Assembly: GCF_037201815.1 (NCBI RefSeq)
Contig: NZ_CP147407.1
Coordinates: forward strand, 3,790,723-3,854,722
Source of the DNA: Metabacillus sp. FJAT-52054
Lineage (GTDB): Bacteria > Bacillota > Bacilli > Bacillales > Bacillaceae
Length of the DNA: 64,000 nt
Direction of reading: 5' to 3'
Shown: piece after piece, positions 17,038 to 24,578 of the stretch
Layout of the letters: every line of letters starts with the position of its first letter
Numbering within the stretch: the first letter of the stretch is position 1
The notes under the pieces: model-generated
Databases searched by the model: none
The model's input: the letters and a program-made list of their open reading frames with translations, nothing else
Told to the model about the DNA's origin: nothing
Made by a program: the position numbers and the translations under genes

Positions 17038-17493
17038 ATGAAGACGTTTAAGCTTGTTTCCATGAAGATTGCACGGAATGATGAGAACGGCCGCCATTAT
17101 GATGAGATTCCTTTAAACGATGGCCTCGTCATAAACAAAAAGGACGGCGAAAATGATTGGCTTCTTGAGGCGCTGATCAGCAGCGATCATTTGGACCGCT
17201 TCCAAAAGCTTATGGATGAAAAGAATGAACAGACTCTTGTGATTACCATCTCCAAGAGAACGAATACCCCTGCTAAATTAAAAGCGGCAATCAGCAATGT
17301 AGTGGAGCTCGAAAATAACCTGATATCCGTTTTATTTTCAGGAAGAATGGTTTCAAACCGCCCATTTGGAAACGCGGAGAGAATTTTAACGGAGCTTTTG
17401 GATGAAGGATTAGATGGTGAAGACCTGCTGCAGGCTTTTTCCGCCCAGTGGCATAAAACACAGGATCAGCAGGAATCTGTAACGACTAAATAA
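17038..17493 (+). CDS. ywpF: YwpF-like protein
   Basis: 151 residues, soluble: MKTFKLVSMKIARND, NDWLLEALISSDH, VVELENNLISVLFSGRMV. It matches the YwpF family found next to ssbB in Bacillus; molecular function is unknown. Three consecutive ATG codons occur at 17032, 17035 and 17038. The last gives the best spacing (nine bases) to GGAGG. B. subtilis YwpF is slightly shorter. Confidence 0.75.
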   Translation: MKTFKLVSMKIARNDENGRHYDEIPLNDGLVINKKDGENDWLLEALISSDHLDRFQKLMDEKNEQTLVITISKRTNTPAKLKAAISNVVELENNLISVLFSGRMVSNRPFGNAERILTELLDEGLDGEDLLQAFSAQWHKTQDQQESVTTK

Positions 17494-17525
17494 AGAAGCC
17501 AGTCTATAGGATGACCGGCTTCTTT
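17492..17525. terminator. Bidirectional terminator between ywpF and the lipoprotein gene
   Basis: AAAGAAGCC and GGCTTCTTT flank a shorter inner stem (GTC/GAC), giving a hairpin with A/T tracts usable from both sides. It serves the convergent genes. Confidence 0.8.
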
Positions 17526-17526
17526 G

Positions 17527-17790
17527 TTAGTCCTTTTTCATATCCTTTTTCATCATATCTTCTTTTTGTCTCTCGGTCTTGTTATCCATACGGCCATCCA
17601 GCTTCTGCGGGTCATGTCCATGTCTCATATTGCCCGGGGCCATGTTGCCGTTTTTAAGCTCCATGTTGTAATTTTCCTGTTCCACCGGCGGATTTTCATC
17701 CTTTTTTTCCTCGGGATCTGGATCGTCTGAGCATCCGGCCAAGCCCATTGCCAGGATCAAACCGGTTAAAAGACCAAATACTTTTTTCAT
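17527..17790 (-). CDS. Small lipoprotein of unknown function
   Basis: 87 residues. MKKVFGLLTGLILAMGLAGC is a clear type II signal peptide with lipobox LAGC. The mature part is short, charged and probably disordered, with Asp/Glu/Lys-rich ends and a central MELKNGNMAPGNMRHGHD (Met, His, Asn rich). The His/Met content could suggest metal contact, but that is speculation. AAGGGAG lies nine bases before the ATG at 17790. Confidence 0.7.
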   Translation of the reverse strand: MKKVFGLLTGLILAMGLAGCSDDPDPEEKKDENPPVEQENYNMELKNGNMAPGNMRHGHDPQKLDGRMDNKTERQKEDMMKKDMKKD

Positions 17791-17871
17791 GCTGCATGCT
17801 CCCTTCTTGATGTTTATTCTCAAGAATTAGCATGCCCCACGAAAAAACCGCTCATTCGAAGGAGGGGTACG

Positions 17872-17955
17872 ATGAAATACGCTGCAGCGGTACTTGCAGG
17901 AATGGCTGTGCTTTTTGCCGGAACGAAGAAGGCGAAGGCACCGGTAAAAAAATAA
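17872..17955 (+). CDS. 27-residue hydrophobic mini-protein
   Basis: A short frame with a very strong ribosome site (AAGGAGGGG, six bases before ATG). The peptide is MKYAAAVLAGMAVLFAG followed by TKKAKAPVKK: one hydrophobic helix plus a basic tail. It ends on a bidirectional terminator shared with fabZ, so it forms a tidy gene-RBS-terminator unit of ~120 bp. Function is unknown. Small peptides of this design are often membrane regulators or toxin-like, which is inference only. Confidence 0.55.
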   Translation: MKYAAAVLAGMAVLFAGTKKAKAPVKK

Positions 17956-17993
17956 AAGACGCGCGATTTCCGCCAGGATTTCACGCGTCTTTT
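17954..17993. terminator. Bidirectional terminator (27-codon gene and fabZ)
   Basis: AAAAGACGCG pairs with CGCGTCTTTT around a 20-base loop. T tracts are present in both directions. Confidence 0.85.
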
Positions 17994-17994
17994 T

Positions 17995-18429
17995 TTATTC
18001 TGTTTTTTCGCCCAGTGCAAACATGATTTCCGCTTCGCACACAATTTGTCCGTCTACGGTTGCCGTTGCTTTTCCTTTGCCAAGGGCGCCGCGGGAACGG
18101 ATGATTTCGACTTCAAGGCGAAGCTGATCGCCTGGTTTTACTTGTTTTTTAAATCGGCAATTATCGATTCCTGTGAAAAATGCGAGTCTGCCGCGATTTT
18201 CTTCTTTTTTAAGCATCGCTACCGCTCCAACCTGCGCGAGAGCTTCTACAATTAATACTCCAGGCATAACCGGGTAGTCAGGGAAATGTCCGTTGAAAAA
18301 TTCTTCATTCGCGGATACATTTTTAATTCCGACGGCACGCGCCCCTTCTTCTACTTCAAGGATGCGGTCCACCAGTAAAAACGGATAACGGTGAGGAATG
18401 ATTTCTTTAATCTGCTGAATATCTAGCAT
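17995..18429 (-). CDS. fabZ: 3-hydroxyacyl-[acyl-carrier-protein] dehydratase FabZ
   Basis: 144 residues, the normal length. It dehydrates 3-hydroxyacyl-ACP to trans-2-enoyl-ACP in type II fatty acid synthesis, in the cytoplasm. The hot-dog fold active site is present: His48 in [13 protein letters not shown] and Glu62 in [10 protein letters not shown]. The N-terminal [12 protein letters not shown] is characteristic. It stands alone between two terminators, downstream of the flhO-flhP-epuA group. Confidence 0.96.
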   Translation of the reverse strand: MLDIQQIKEIIPHRYPFLLVDRILEVEEGARAVGIKNVSANEEFFNGHFPDYPVMPGVLIVEALAQVGAVAMLKKEENRGRLAFFTGIDNCRFKKQVKPGDQLRLEVEIIRSRGALGKGKATATVDGQIVCEAEIMFALGEKTE

Positions 18430-18472
18430 ATGGGTCGGACTCCTTTCATCTTCCTATCTATGTATACGGCAA

Positions 18473-18495
18473 AAAGGAAGGAGAATCCTTCCTTT
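18473..18495 (-). terminator. Terminator of the flhO-flhP-epuA group
   Basis: AAAGGAAGGA pairs with TCCTTCCTTT around a three-base loop; TTTTTG follows on the minus strand. Confidence 0.75.
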
Positions 18496-18514
18496 CGCAA
18501 ACATGAGTATAGAC

Positions 18515-18793
18515 TTATTCGGACTCTTTTTCAACCAGGTCCACGATATGCTGCCACGTGGATGGCTTCAGCACATCAAGCGGATTCCCATCTCCAATGA
18601 CTCCATACCCGACCATTGCCCCAGTAATGGCAGCCAAAATAAACAGGAAGGCCACAATTAATAAGCGCAGCCAAATCGGAAAGAGCCGAATCCGGATTTT
18701 CCCGGCAGGCTTCGTTTCCTCTTGAGCTGGATCCTGTGCTTTCTTTTCCTGTTTATATTTTTCACGGGTCATGGACGCGTCTTTGGAAGCCAT
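18515..18793 (-). CDS. EpuA-like small membrane protein (annotated elsewhere as RNA polymerase subunit beta-like)
   Basis: 92 residues. A charged N terminus is followed by one membrane span (LRLLIVAFLFILAAITGAMV) and the conserved tail GYGVIGDGNPLDVLKPSTWQ. The RIRLFPIWLRL-span-GYGxIGxG pattern matches the EpuA family. The database name DNA-directed RNA polymerase subunit beta is misleading: this is a small single-pass protein, not RpoB. It directly follows flhP and is probably co-transcribed with it. Confidence 0.75.
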   Translation of the reverse strand: MASKDASMTREKYKQEKKAQDPAQEETKPAGKIRIRLFPIWLRLLIVAFLFILAAITGAMVGYGVIGDGNPLDVLKPSTWQHIVDLVEKESE

Positions 18794-18815
18794 GGTGAAA
18801 ACCCCTTCGGCATAA

Positions 18816-19628
18816 TTAGCGGACAGAGTTGATTAATCCCAGCATCTGATCGCCGATTGTAATGGACTTTGCATTAAATTGATACGCCCGCTGTGAAACG
18901 AGCATGTCGGTCATTTCTTTTGATACATCGACGTTCGACATTTCCAGAGCTCCCTGCTCTACAGAAATCTGTCCCCGTGCTGCACCAGTCAGATCCGTCA
19001 CGGCCGTCTGGTCATTCGGATTCAAAAGTGTATAAAGATTGCCGTTTGTCTGCACAAGTGATTGCGATTTGTTGGATTGAACGATGCCGAGGTTGACTGT
19101 TCCGGCAGGCTGTCCATTTCCGTCAAGCGCTGTCAGCGTTCCGTTGGCTGAAATAGTGATGGAAGAAGCATTTTCGTTCAGCAAAATCGGCTGATTGTTT
19201 TCGTCTAAAATTCGTTGGCCGCTGGCATTCACCAGCCCAAGCTTGCCGTTTGCCTCTGCAGAAAGATAAAGCGCCCCGCTTCGTGTATAGCGAGTTTGCC
19301 CATCTGCCTCCACTTTTAAGAACTGGCCCGGCTTCGTGAAAGCAAAATCAAGGTTACGCTCCGTTTTTTTAATGGTTCCCTGGCTGAAGACGACATTTTG
19401 CATCAGCTGGGCTCCGACTCCCTGGCGAATTCCGAAATCGGTTGATCGGCCAACCTCTTTGTTCAGGTCAGATTGGTTGTCGTATTGCTGGCGCACAAGT
19501 TCACCGAACGTTGTATTCGTGCGCTTGAATCCCTGTGTATCGACGTTGGCTATATTATGCCCAATTATGTCGAGCTGCTTCTGCACCTGGTTCATCGTGT
19601 TGGAAGCCGTAATCATGGAGTTCAGCAT
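18816..19628 (-). CDS. flhP: Flagellar hook-basal body protein FlhP
   Basis: 270 residues, FlgG/FlgF-like. The N-terminal rod motif is ASNTMNQVQKQLDIIGHNIA, NVDTQGFKR; the C-terminal motif is LEMSNVDVSKEMTDMLVSQR and YQFNAKSI. The two ends form the coiled-coil core of the distal flagellar rod. It is exported by the flagellar type III system without a cleaved signal. It is tandem with flhO, 15 bp apart, as in B. subtilis. Confidence 0.93.
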   Translation of the reverse strand: MLNSMITASNTMNQVQKQLDIIGHNIANVDTQGFKRTNTTFGELVRQQYDNQSDLNKEVGRSTDFGIRQGVGAQLMQNVVFSQGTIKKTERNLDFAFTKPGQFLKVEADGQTRYTRSGALYLSAEANGKLGLVNASGQRILDENNQPILLNENASSITISANGTLTALDGNGQPAGTVNLGIVQSNKSQSLVQTNGNLYTLLNPNDQTAVTDLTGAARGQISVEQGALEMSNVDVSKEMTDMLVSQRAYQFNAKSITIGDQMLGLINSVR

Positions 19629-19643
19629 GTTATTTCCTCCTCA

Positions 19644-20480
19644 TTAGCTTAACCGGCCGATTTCATTGACCGCTTTATCAAGACTGCGGTCATACGCCTG
19701 CAATACCTTTTGATTCGCTTCAAATGAACGGTAGGCGGTCATCATCTCGGTGTAGGCACGGGCTGTATCCACATTCGAGCCTTCTGTGAAGCCCTGCTTC
19801 AAGGAATATCGAACGTTCGCATTCCCGGCTGCAGTCGGCAGAGCAGCGTTATCCGCTGTTCTGAACAAACCGTTTCCTTCTTTAACGAGATTGCGGACGT
19901 CGCCTGCAAAACGGACGTCGATTTGAGAGGTTTCCTGTCCGCCGATTCTTACACGGCCGTCCTGGGTGATTTCATACTCATCACCCGTAATCGTAATCGG
20001 TGCGCCTGCTGTGGAAAGAACAGGGACGCCCTGGGACGTAAGCTGGTTTTGATCATTTAATGTAAAATGGCCGTTCCGTGTATAGCGGACCTGCCCATCC
20101 GGCATTCCGACTGCGAAAAGAAGGAAGCCTTTCATTCCGGTATCCGCGTTCGCAGGCACCGCTTCCTCTAAAAGAGCGATATCTGAAGGCAAGCCTGTTT
20201 CTCTTAAATCACCTTGCGTAAACTGGGGGACAAGTTCCTGTACGTAAGCACCTGTATTCAAAGAGCCGATTGGCGTCTGGGTTCCAAAATTCATGGGGTT
20301 CTGGGTTGGAGCATCCTTGCCTTCCATTCTGCTGAGCAGCATTTCTGGAAAAGCACGGATGGCCGCCTGGTCTGATTTATAACCGGGCGTATTCACGTTG
20401 GCGATGTTGTTTGACAGCATTTCTGTCCGTTTCTGTTGCGAAAGCATGCCGGCCGCAGCCGTATAAAGCCCTCGAAGCAT
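19644..20480 (-). CDS. flhO: Flagellar hook-basal body protein FlhO
   Basis: 278 residues, paralogue of FlhP: N-terminal LRGLYTAAAGMLSQQKRTEM, LSNNIANVNTPGYKSD; C-terminal EGSNVDTARAYTEMMTAYRS, FEANQKVLQAYD. It is a rod component exported through the flagellar secretion system. The start is placed at 20480 (MLRGLY), preceded by GAGGTGG; the upstream in-frame ATG has no ribosome site. A spoIIID-mbl-flhO-flhP order is conserved in Bacillus; here ~1 kb of repeats and two extra genes separate flhO from mbl. Confidence 0.92.
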   Translation of the reverse strand: MLRGLYTAAAGMLSQQKRTEMLSNNIANVNTPGYKSDQAAIRAFPEMLLSRMEGKDAPTQNPMNFGTQTPIGSLNTGAYVQELVPQFTQGDLRETGLPSDIALLEEAVPANADTGMKGFLLFAVGMPDGQVRYTRNGHFTLNDQNQLTSQGVPVLSTAGAPITITGDEYEITQDGRVRIGGQETSQIDVRFAGDVRNLVKEGNGLFRTADNAALPTAAGNANVRYSLKQGFTEGSNVDTARAYTEMMTAYRSFEANQKVLQAYDRSLDKAVNEIGRLS

Positions 20481-20624
20481 AATCCACCTCATATCGGCGC
20501 ATTGTGAAGCGCCTTTTTTCCTATTTCTATTATAAATGACAATTCATGAAAACTCCTACTTTATTTTTTTCGACAAATTGCAACAAATTTTTACTATAAC
20601 CCTTCAAAAACCGACAAAATGTCG

Positions 20625-20775
20625 TATAATGTATTTGGGACATATCTTTTATGTTCCCCTTTCAAATTGTGTTTTGGTTCGATTTTGTTCCCACTTAATC
20701 TGAACCGCATTTCAGGCACCCAAAGAGGCCTTGCTGATGGACTGGATCAGTGAGGGCTCGGGGTGCCCTTTTTTT
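20625..20775 (+). ncRNA. Candidate short transcript ending in a long terminator hairpin
   Basis: A TATAAT (20625-20630) is overlapped by the palindrome CGACA-AAA-TGTCG (20612-20624). About 85 bp later an extended hairpin starts. GGCACCC (20715-20721) pairs with GGGTGCC (20761-20767), and inside it GAGGCC/GGGCTC and CTGAT/ATCAG pair. Seven T residues follow. No open frame fits. A small RNA under repressor control is possible, but the -35 is weak, so the start is uncertain. Confidence 0.35.
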
Positions 20776-20803
20776 GTGGGGATTTTTTTTGGGGGGTGGC
20801 GGC

Positions 20804-20922
20804 GGTTGGATTGGGGTTGGATTGGGGTTGGATTGGGGTTGGATTGGGGTTGGATTGGGGTTGGATTGGGGTTGGATTGGGGTTGGATTGGGGTTGGATT
20901 GGGGTTGGATTGGGGTTGGATT
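20804..20922 (+). repeat. 11-bp G-rich tandem repeat, ~11 copies
   Basis: Perfect direct repeats of GGGGTTGGATT on the plus strand. Each unit brings a G4 tract and a G2 tract, so many sets of four G4 runs spaced by seven bases occur: strong G-quadruplex potential. Eleven is not a multiple of three, and the open frames crossing it have no ribosome site. It is therefore treated as non-coding. It adjoins the element pair at 20933-21188. Confidence 0.9.
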
Positions 20923-20932
20923 GGGGTTGAGT

Positions 20933-21060
20933 GGGGTCAGTCCCCACATTTTTCACCGTATGTAGGGACGGAGGGGGTGGGCGCTGATGCCTTGTGTACC
21001 AACGTTTTGTGGAGTTGGTGCCGGAGCTTTAGTTCATTAGCGGAGGGCGGGTCAGGCACG
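20933..21060. repeat. Divergent REP-like element, copy 3a
   Basis: About 128 bp, begins GGGGTCAGTCCCCACATT and ends GGGCGGGTCAGGCACG. It keeps the layout of the 361-619 elements (GGGACGGAGG block; GCTTTAGTTCATTAGCGGAG near the right end), but its right terminus is TCAGGCACG instead of TCAGTGCA. It is a second subfamily of the same element type. Confidence 0.7.
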
Positions 21061-21188
21061 GTGCCAGTCCCCACATTCTTCACCGCATACGGGGACGGAG
21101 GCGGGGGGCGGTGATGCCTTGTGTACCAACGGTTTTTGGAGTTGGTGCCGGAGCTTTAGTCCATTAGCGAAGGGCGGGTCAGGCACGG
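21061..21188. repeat. Divergent REP-like element, copy 3b
   Basis: Tandem partner of 3a, starting GTGCCAGTCCCCACATTC and ending GGGCGGGTCAGGCACGG. The 3a/3b junction (TCAGGCACG then GTGCCAG) forms a hairpin, as in the other pairs. The interior matches 3a closely, suggesting a recent tandem duplication. Confidence 0.72.
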
Positions 21189-21233
21189 CCATGTAAACTG
21201 TTTTCATTTCCACCTTCATATCCGCGGTTGAAG

Positions 21234-21363
21234 TTTGCACTGACCCTCAATACTTTAAAGGAGCGGGGGAACAAGCATCGGTGCACCGAACCCCTGACAA
21301 CTAAACCTTTTTTGGTGGCGGGGACGGAGGTTTAGTGCTTTAGCAGAGCGGGGGTCAGTGCAA
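21234..21363. repeat. REP-like paired element, copy 4a
   Basis: Left end TTTGCACTGACCCTCAA; right end GGGGACGGAGG, TTTAGTGCTTTAGCAGAG, CGGGGGTCAGTGCAA. Same subfamily as the elements flanking the transposase gene, ~20 kb away. Confidence 0.85.
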
Positions 21364-21491
21364 TGCACTGACCCTCAACACTTTAAAGGACCGAGGGAAC
21401 AAGCATCGTCCCTCTGACCCCCTGTCAACTAACGCTTTTTGAGTGAGGGGGACGGAGGTTTAGTGCTTTAGCAGAGTGGGGGTCAGTGCAA
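21364..21491. repeat. REP-like paired element, copy 4b
   Basis: Tandem partner of 4a: left end TGCACTGACCCTCAAC, right end TTTAGTGCTTTAGCAGAG, TGGGGGTCAGTGCAAA. Its interior is closer to 4a (both contain CTTTAAAGGA and AACAAGCATCG) than to the copies at 361-1815, so pairs diverge as pairs. Confidence 0.85.
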
Positions 21492-21533
21492 AAAAAAAGC
21501 CAAACAGTCCACGTCCCCTGTTCAGCTCCATAC

Positions 21534-21938
21534 TTAAGATATATTCTCCACTTCTCCACCTGGCAGTGAGATGAAGGAAAAGTCGTTGTCGCCGAATAGT
21601 TCCCAGCCTTCGAAGGATGCGCTGTTGTGGAAGATGTCGAGTACGGCTTGGTTTTCTGTGGTGACGCGAAGGATTTCAGCTTCCTTCCACCAGCAAATGC
21701 TGTGGATTTCCTTACCGGCGAGCAGGGTGTTGAGTTTATCTAAGTATTCTCCGGCGGTGCCGGCAGTTTGGAAGTCGGTTTGGCCGACGGTGATGCGCCC
21801 GTCTTTTTTGAGTCTCCATGGGCATTCGATGACGAGGCCTCCGTTGGAGAAATGCAGGATCAACGGGAGGGGTTTGCCGTTTTCGAGCTTGGTTATTTTT
21901 TGTCCTTTGAAGTAAGGGAAATCAAGGCTTTCGTTCAT
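21534..21938 (-). CDS. Conserved hypothetical protein under probable TetR control
   Basis: 134 residues, soluble, no signal or membrane span. Features are LHFSNGGLVIECPWRLKKDG, TAGEYLDKLNTLLAGK, then alternating beta strands (ILRVTTENQAVLDIFHN, EGWELFGDNDFSFISLPGG). The LxFxNGxxLxIExxWR pattern recalls small DUF-type proteins of unknown function in Bacillus and actinobacteria; a firm family is not recognised. It lies downstream of the TetR gene on the same strand. A 16-bp site matching the TetR gene operator sits at 21976-21991, just before its start. Confidence 0.65.
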   Translation of the reverse strand: MNESLDFPYFKGQKITKLENGKPLPLILHFSNGGLVIECPWRLKKDGRITVGQTDFQTAGTAGEYLDKLNTLLAGKEIHSICWWKEAEILRVTTENQAVLDIFHNSASFEGWELFGDNDFSFISLPGGEVENIS

Positions 21939-21975
21939 GGTCTCTCCTCCGTTTGGCGTCTACTTTTTATTTCTC

Positions 21976-21991
21976 CTTATCGATTGATAAG
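21976..21991. promoter_or_regulatory. Probable TetR operator, second site
   Basis: CTTATCGATTGATAAG shares both half-sites (CTTATC and GATAAG, same spacing) with the perfect palindrome before the regulator gene. It lies 38 bp upstream of the 21534-21938 gene. Confidence 0.6.
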
Positions 21992-22011
21992 CAAGGGGCA
22001 TGCTGCTGGAC

Positions 22012-22617
22012 TTACATATTTTCCACTGAGAGTCCGCGCAGGATTACTTCTGTATATAGTCTTGCCCGCTGATCGAGTGTTTTGCTGTCGCCTGGCAGCG
22101 GGTGGCTGAGCATACTCATAAAAATGTGAGAGTAAATGGATGTGGTTGCCTTTAGAGAATCCGGATCCTTAAGGGTTCCTTCTGCTGCTGCGCGTTCAAA
22201 AATAGATGAAATCGGTATTTGATAGGCTTCGCTCCAGCATTGGCTGATCATCATTTGATCTTCAACGGTCATTTCATATTCAATATCGTGAAACATTTGG
22301 CTTAGCTTTTTCGGCTGGTGCAAAATGATGTAGCGGGTAACCCGGTATAAAGAGTCTTCGAGATCTGGATGCCGCTTAATGATCCGCTCGAGTCCTGTTT
22401 GCATTTCGTATAAGTAATTCCTTACGACTTCAACGTAGAGGCTTTTTTTGTTGGGAAAATGGTGATAAAGGGCTGGCTGAGTGAGGCCGCAGGTGTCTGC
22501 AATTTTGCGGGTTGAGATGGCGCGGTACCCGTATTCCATGAATAAACCTTCCGCTGCCTTAATAATGTTTCTTCGTGTATCTCCCATTTCGGCTGCGGTA
22601 TTTTGCTTGGGTGCCAT
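22012..22617 (-). CDS. TetR/AcrR family transcriptional regulator
   Basis: 201 residues. The N-terminal helix-turn-helix spans residues ~15-60 (NIIKAAEGLFMEYGYRAIST, RKIADTCGLTQPALYHHFPN, KKSLYVEVV). The C-terminal ligand/dimer domain is helical and family-specific; the inducer is unknown. Its own promoter carries a perfect 16-bp palindrome at 22640-22655, and the next gene carries the same half-sites. It probably represses itself and that gene, possibly as one regulon unit. Confidence 0.92.
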   Translation of the reverse strand: MAPKQNTAAEMGDTRRNIIKAAEGLFMEYGYRAISTRKIADTCGLTQPALYHHFPNKKSLYVEVVRNYLYEMQTGLERIIKRHPDLEDSLYRVTRYIILHQPKKLSQMFHDIEYEMTVEDQMMISQCWSEAYQIPISSIFERAAAEGTLKDPDSLKATTSIYSHIFMSMLSHPLPGDSKTLDQRARLYTEVILRGLSVENM

Positions 22618-22639
22618 TCATTTGCCTTCCCTTCTGTTC

Positions 22640-22655
22640 CTTATCATATGATAAG
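22640..22655. promoter_or_regulatory. Probable TetR autoregulatory operator
   Basis: CTTATCATATGATAAG is a perfect 16-bp palindrome 23 bp upstream of the regulator start codon, a typical TetR operator size and position. Confidence 0.7.
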
Positions 22656-22694
22656 ATTGTAAGCTTTTATTTTGTATGCTGTCAACCGAACTCT

Positions 22695-22730
22695 AAAAAA
22701 ATGGCCTGATTCCGTTCAGAATCAGGCCAT
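22695..22730 (-). terminator. Terminator of mbl
   Basis: ATGGCCTGATTC pairs with GAATCAGGCCAT around a six-base loop, followed on the minus strand by TTTTTT. Confidence 0.88.
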
Positions 22731-22736
22731 AGAGTT

Positions 22737-23738
22737 TTACATAATTTTTCTTTTGGCAAGACGGTCCACGTTGTCGAGCATAATTCCTGTTCCAATGGCA
22801 ACACAGTCCATTGGATTTTCTGCGACAAGCACTGGCACCTTTAGTTCTTCAGCCATTAGCTGATCGATTCCGTTCAGAAGGGCTCCGCCCCCTGTCAGGA
22901 TGATCCCGCGGTCGATGATGTCAGCAGACAGCTCAGGCGGTGTGCGTTCCAGCACGCCTTTAGCTGCCTGGACGATTACGGCTACGGATTCTTTTAGGGC
23001 TTGTTCAATTTCTTTGGATGTAACAGTAATCGTTCTTGGCAAACCGCTTACCATGTCACGGCCGCGAATTGCGATTTCTTCTTGACGTGCGCCTGGGAAT
23101 ACCGTTGCTACCTTAATCTTAATATCTTCGGCAGTACGCTCTCCAATCAGAAGCTTGTACTCTCGTTTGATATGATTGAGGATTTCTGTATCGAACTTGT
23201 CCCCTGCCATCTTAATGGAAGAGGCGGTGACGATATCGCCCATGGAAAGCACTGCGATATCCGTTGTTCCACCGCCTATATCCACAACCATATTTCCGCT
23301 TGGCTGGAAGATATCCATTCCGGCGCCGATTGCGGCAACCTTAGGCTCTTCTTCCAGGAAAACGTTTTTGCCGCCGCTTTTTTCAGCTGCTTCCCTGATC
23401 GCTTTCTGTTCAACAGAAGTGATGTTCGTTGGGCAGCAAATCAGCATGCGCGGTTTCGAAAAAACACCTTTAAGATTGAGCTTGTTAATGAAGTGCTTCA
23501 GCATCGCTTCCGTCACTTCAAAATCTGCAATGACTCCATCTTTTAACGGACGGATGGCAACAATGTTCCCAGGCGTACGTCCTACCATTCTTCTTGCTTC
23601 TTCGCCGACTGCCAGCACTTTTCCTGTATTGCGGTCCATCGCGACAACGGAAGGTTCGTTCAGCACGATCCCTTTCCCTTTAACATGTATCAGTACGTTG
23701 GCTGTACCGAGGTCGATTCCTATGTCCCTTGCAAACAT
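22737..23738 (-). CDS. mbl: Cell-shape protein Mbl (MreB-like actin)
   Basis: 333 residues, full length. Actin/Hsp70-fold phosphate loops are IGIDLGTANVLIHVKGKG, VVDIGGGTTDIAVLSMG and ILTGGGALLNGIDQL. Mbl forms membrane-bound filaments that direct sidewall peptidoglycan synthesis. Position next to spoIIID and flhO identifies it as Mbl rather than MreB or MreBH. The start at 23738 (MFARDIGIDL) follows AAGGAGG by 12 bases; earlier in-frame codons lack a site. Confidence 0.94.
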   Translation of the reverse strand: MFARDIGIDLGTANVLIHVKGKGIVLNEPSVVAMDRNTGKVLAVGEEARRMVGRTPGNIVAIRPLKDGVIADFEVTEAMLKHFINKLNLKGVFSKPRMLICCPTNITSVEQKAIREAAEKSGGKNVFLEEEPKVAAIGAGMDIFQPSGNMVVDIGGGTTDIAVLSMGDIVTASSIKMAGDKFDTEILNHIKREYKLLIGERTAEDIKIKVATVFPGARQEEIAIRGRDMVSGLPRTITVTSKEIEQALKESVAVIVQAAKGVLERTPPELSADIIDRGIILTGGGALLNGIDQLMAEELKVPVLVAENPMDCVAIGTGIMLDNVDRLAKRKIM

Positions 23739-23887
23739 TGTTCCCTTTTCCTCCTTGCAAATCACGATTCCCGTGTATATCCATAATTGCACCTAATTAC
23801 ATATTGTATCACATAATACAAATAATAGGTGTTATTTGGTAAAGAATCTACACATTTTTAGATGGGATTGGATTTACAAAGATACGC

Positions 23888-24163
23888 TTATTTCACTGGT
23901 TCTTCATGAAGAATGTCTTCCTTGCGGTATTTCAATTTTGTTGCTTCTCCGCCTCTCAAATGGCGAATGGATTTATGATAATCCAGAATTTCCTTTACCT
24001 CTGCTGCAAGCTCCGGGTTAATTTCAGGCAATCGCTCTGTCAGATCTTTATGGACAGTACTTTTGGAAACCCCAAACTCTTTCGCAATCACGCGAACTGT
24101 TTTTTTAGTCTCCACGATATACTTTCCAATCTTGATAGTACGCTCTTTGATGTAATCGTGCAC
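23888..24163 (-). CDS. spoIIID: Stage III sporulation transcriptional regulator SpoIIID
   Basis: 91 residues. The helix-turn-helix is TVRVIAKEFGVSKSTVHKDL, followed by the basic C-terminal patch used for extra DNA contacts (IRHLRGGEATKLKYRKED). It is made in the mother cell under sigma-E and switches many genes, including sigK, during sporulation. Nearly identical in length to the B. subtilis protein (93 residues). It is upstream of mbl, 150 bp apart. Confidence 0.95.
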   Translation of the reverse strand: MHDYIKERTIKIGKYIVETKKTVRVIAKEFGVSKSTVHKDLTERLPEINPELAAEVKEILDYHKSIRHLRGGEATKLKYRKEDILHEEPVK

Positions 24164-24578
24164 ACCACTCGACCTCCCTAAAATGGATGTGAGAAGTGTG
24201 AAATGAGACCCGCATATTAAGAGACATCAGCTGCTGGGATGGAATGTACTCTAAAGATGCTTCCGCTGGTGGATTCACAATAAACAGCCACGATCCTCAC
24301 CTCAAACACTCTCTTTGTTAGGTTTGTAACATTCTATTAGCTTGGTTGCAGTAATATGCTAAAAAGTCAACAGGGACAAGGGATTGCGTAAACTTTCCTG
24401 TTAAAATACAGGGCATATGCTAAAGAATATGTGAAACTTATGGGAATTTAGAATCTTAATTTATTTTTCGAATGGTAAAAACCGGATTTATTTGACTGAT
24501 TCGCATGAAAATCGAGGTTACTTGAAAATTCCATCTCGCGGGGAGAGTAAAACTTATGGCTGAACGAACATTTTAGGA
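24164..24578. other. spoIIID upstream region
   Basis: No gene seen on either strand. The part nearest spoIIID should carry its sigma-E promoter, but no confident -35/-10 was picked. The distal part is AT-rich and leads to the iron transporter promoter. Confidence 0.5.

Noticed and set aside
20569..20575. Single Spo0A-box-like TTCGACA upstream of flhO
   Set aside because: One seven-base match in an AT-rich promoter region is expected by chance; no second site or promoter alignment supports it.
20695..21114. Several frames (Gly/Trp or Asn/Pro/Gln repeats) crossing the 11-bp array
   Set aside because: All are produced by the tandem DNA repeat on both strands, lack ribosome sites and run through the mobile elements.
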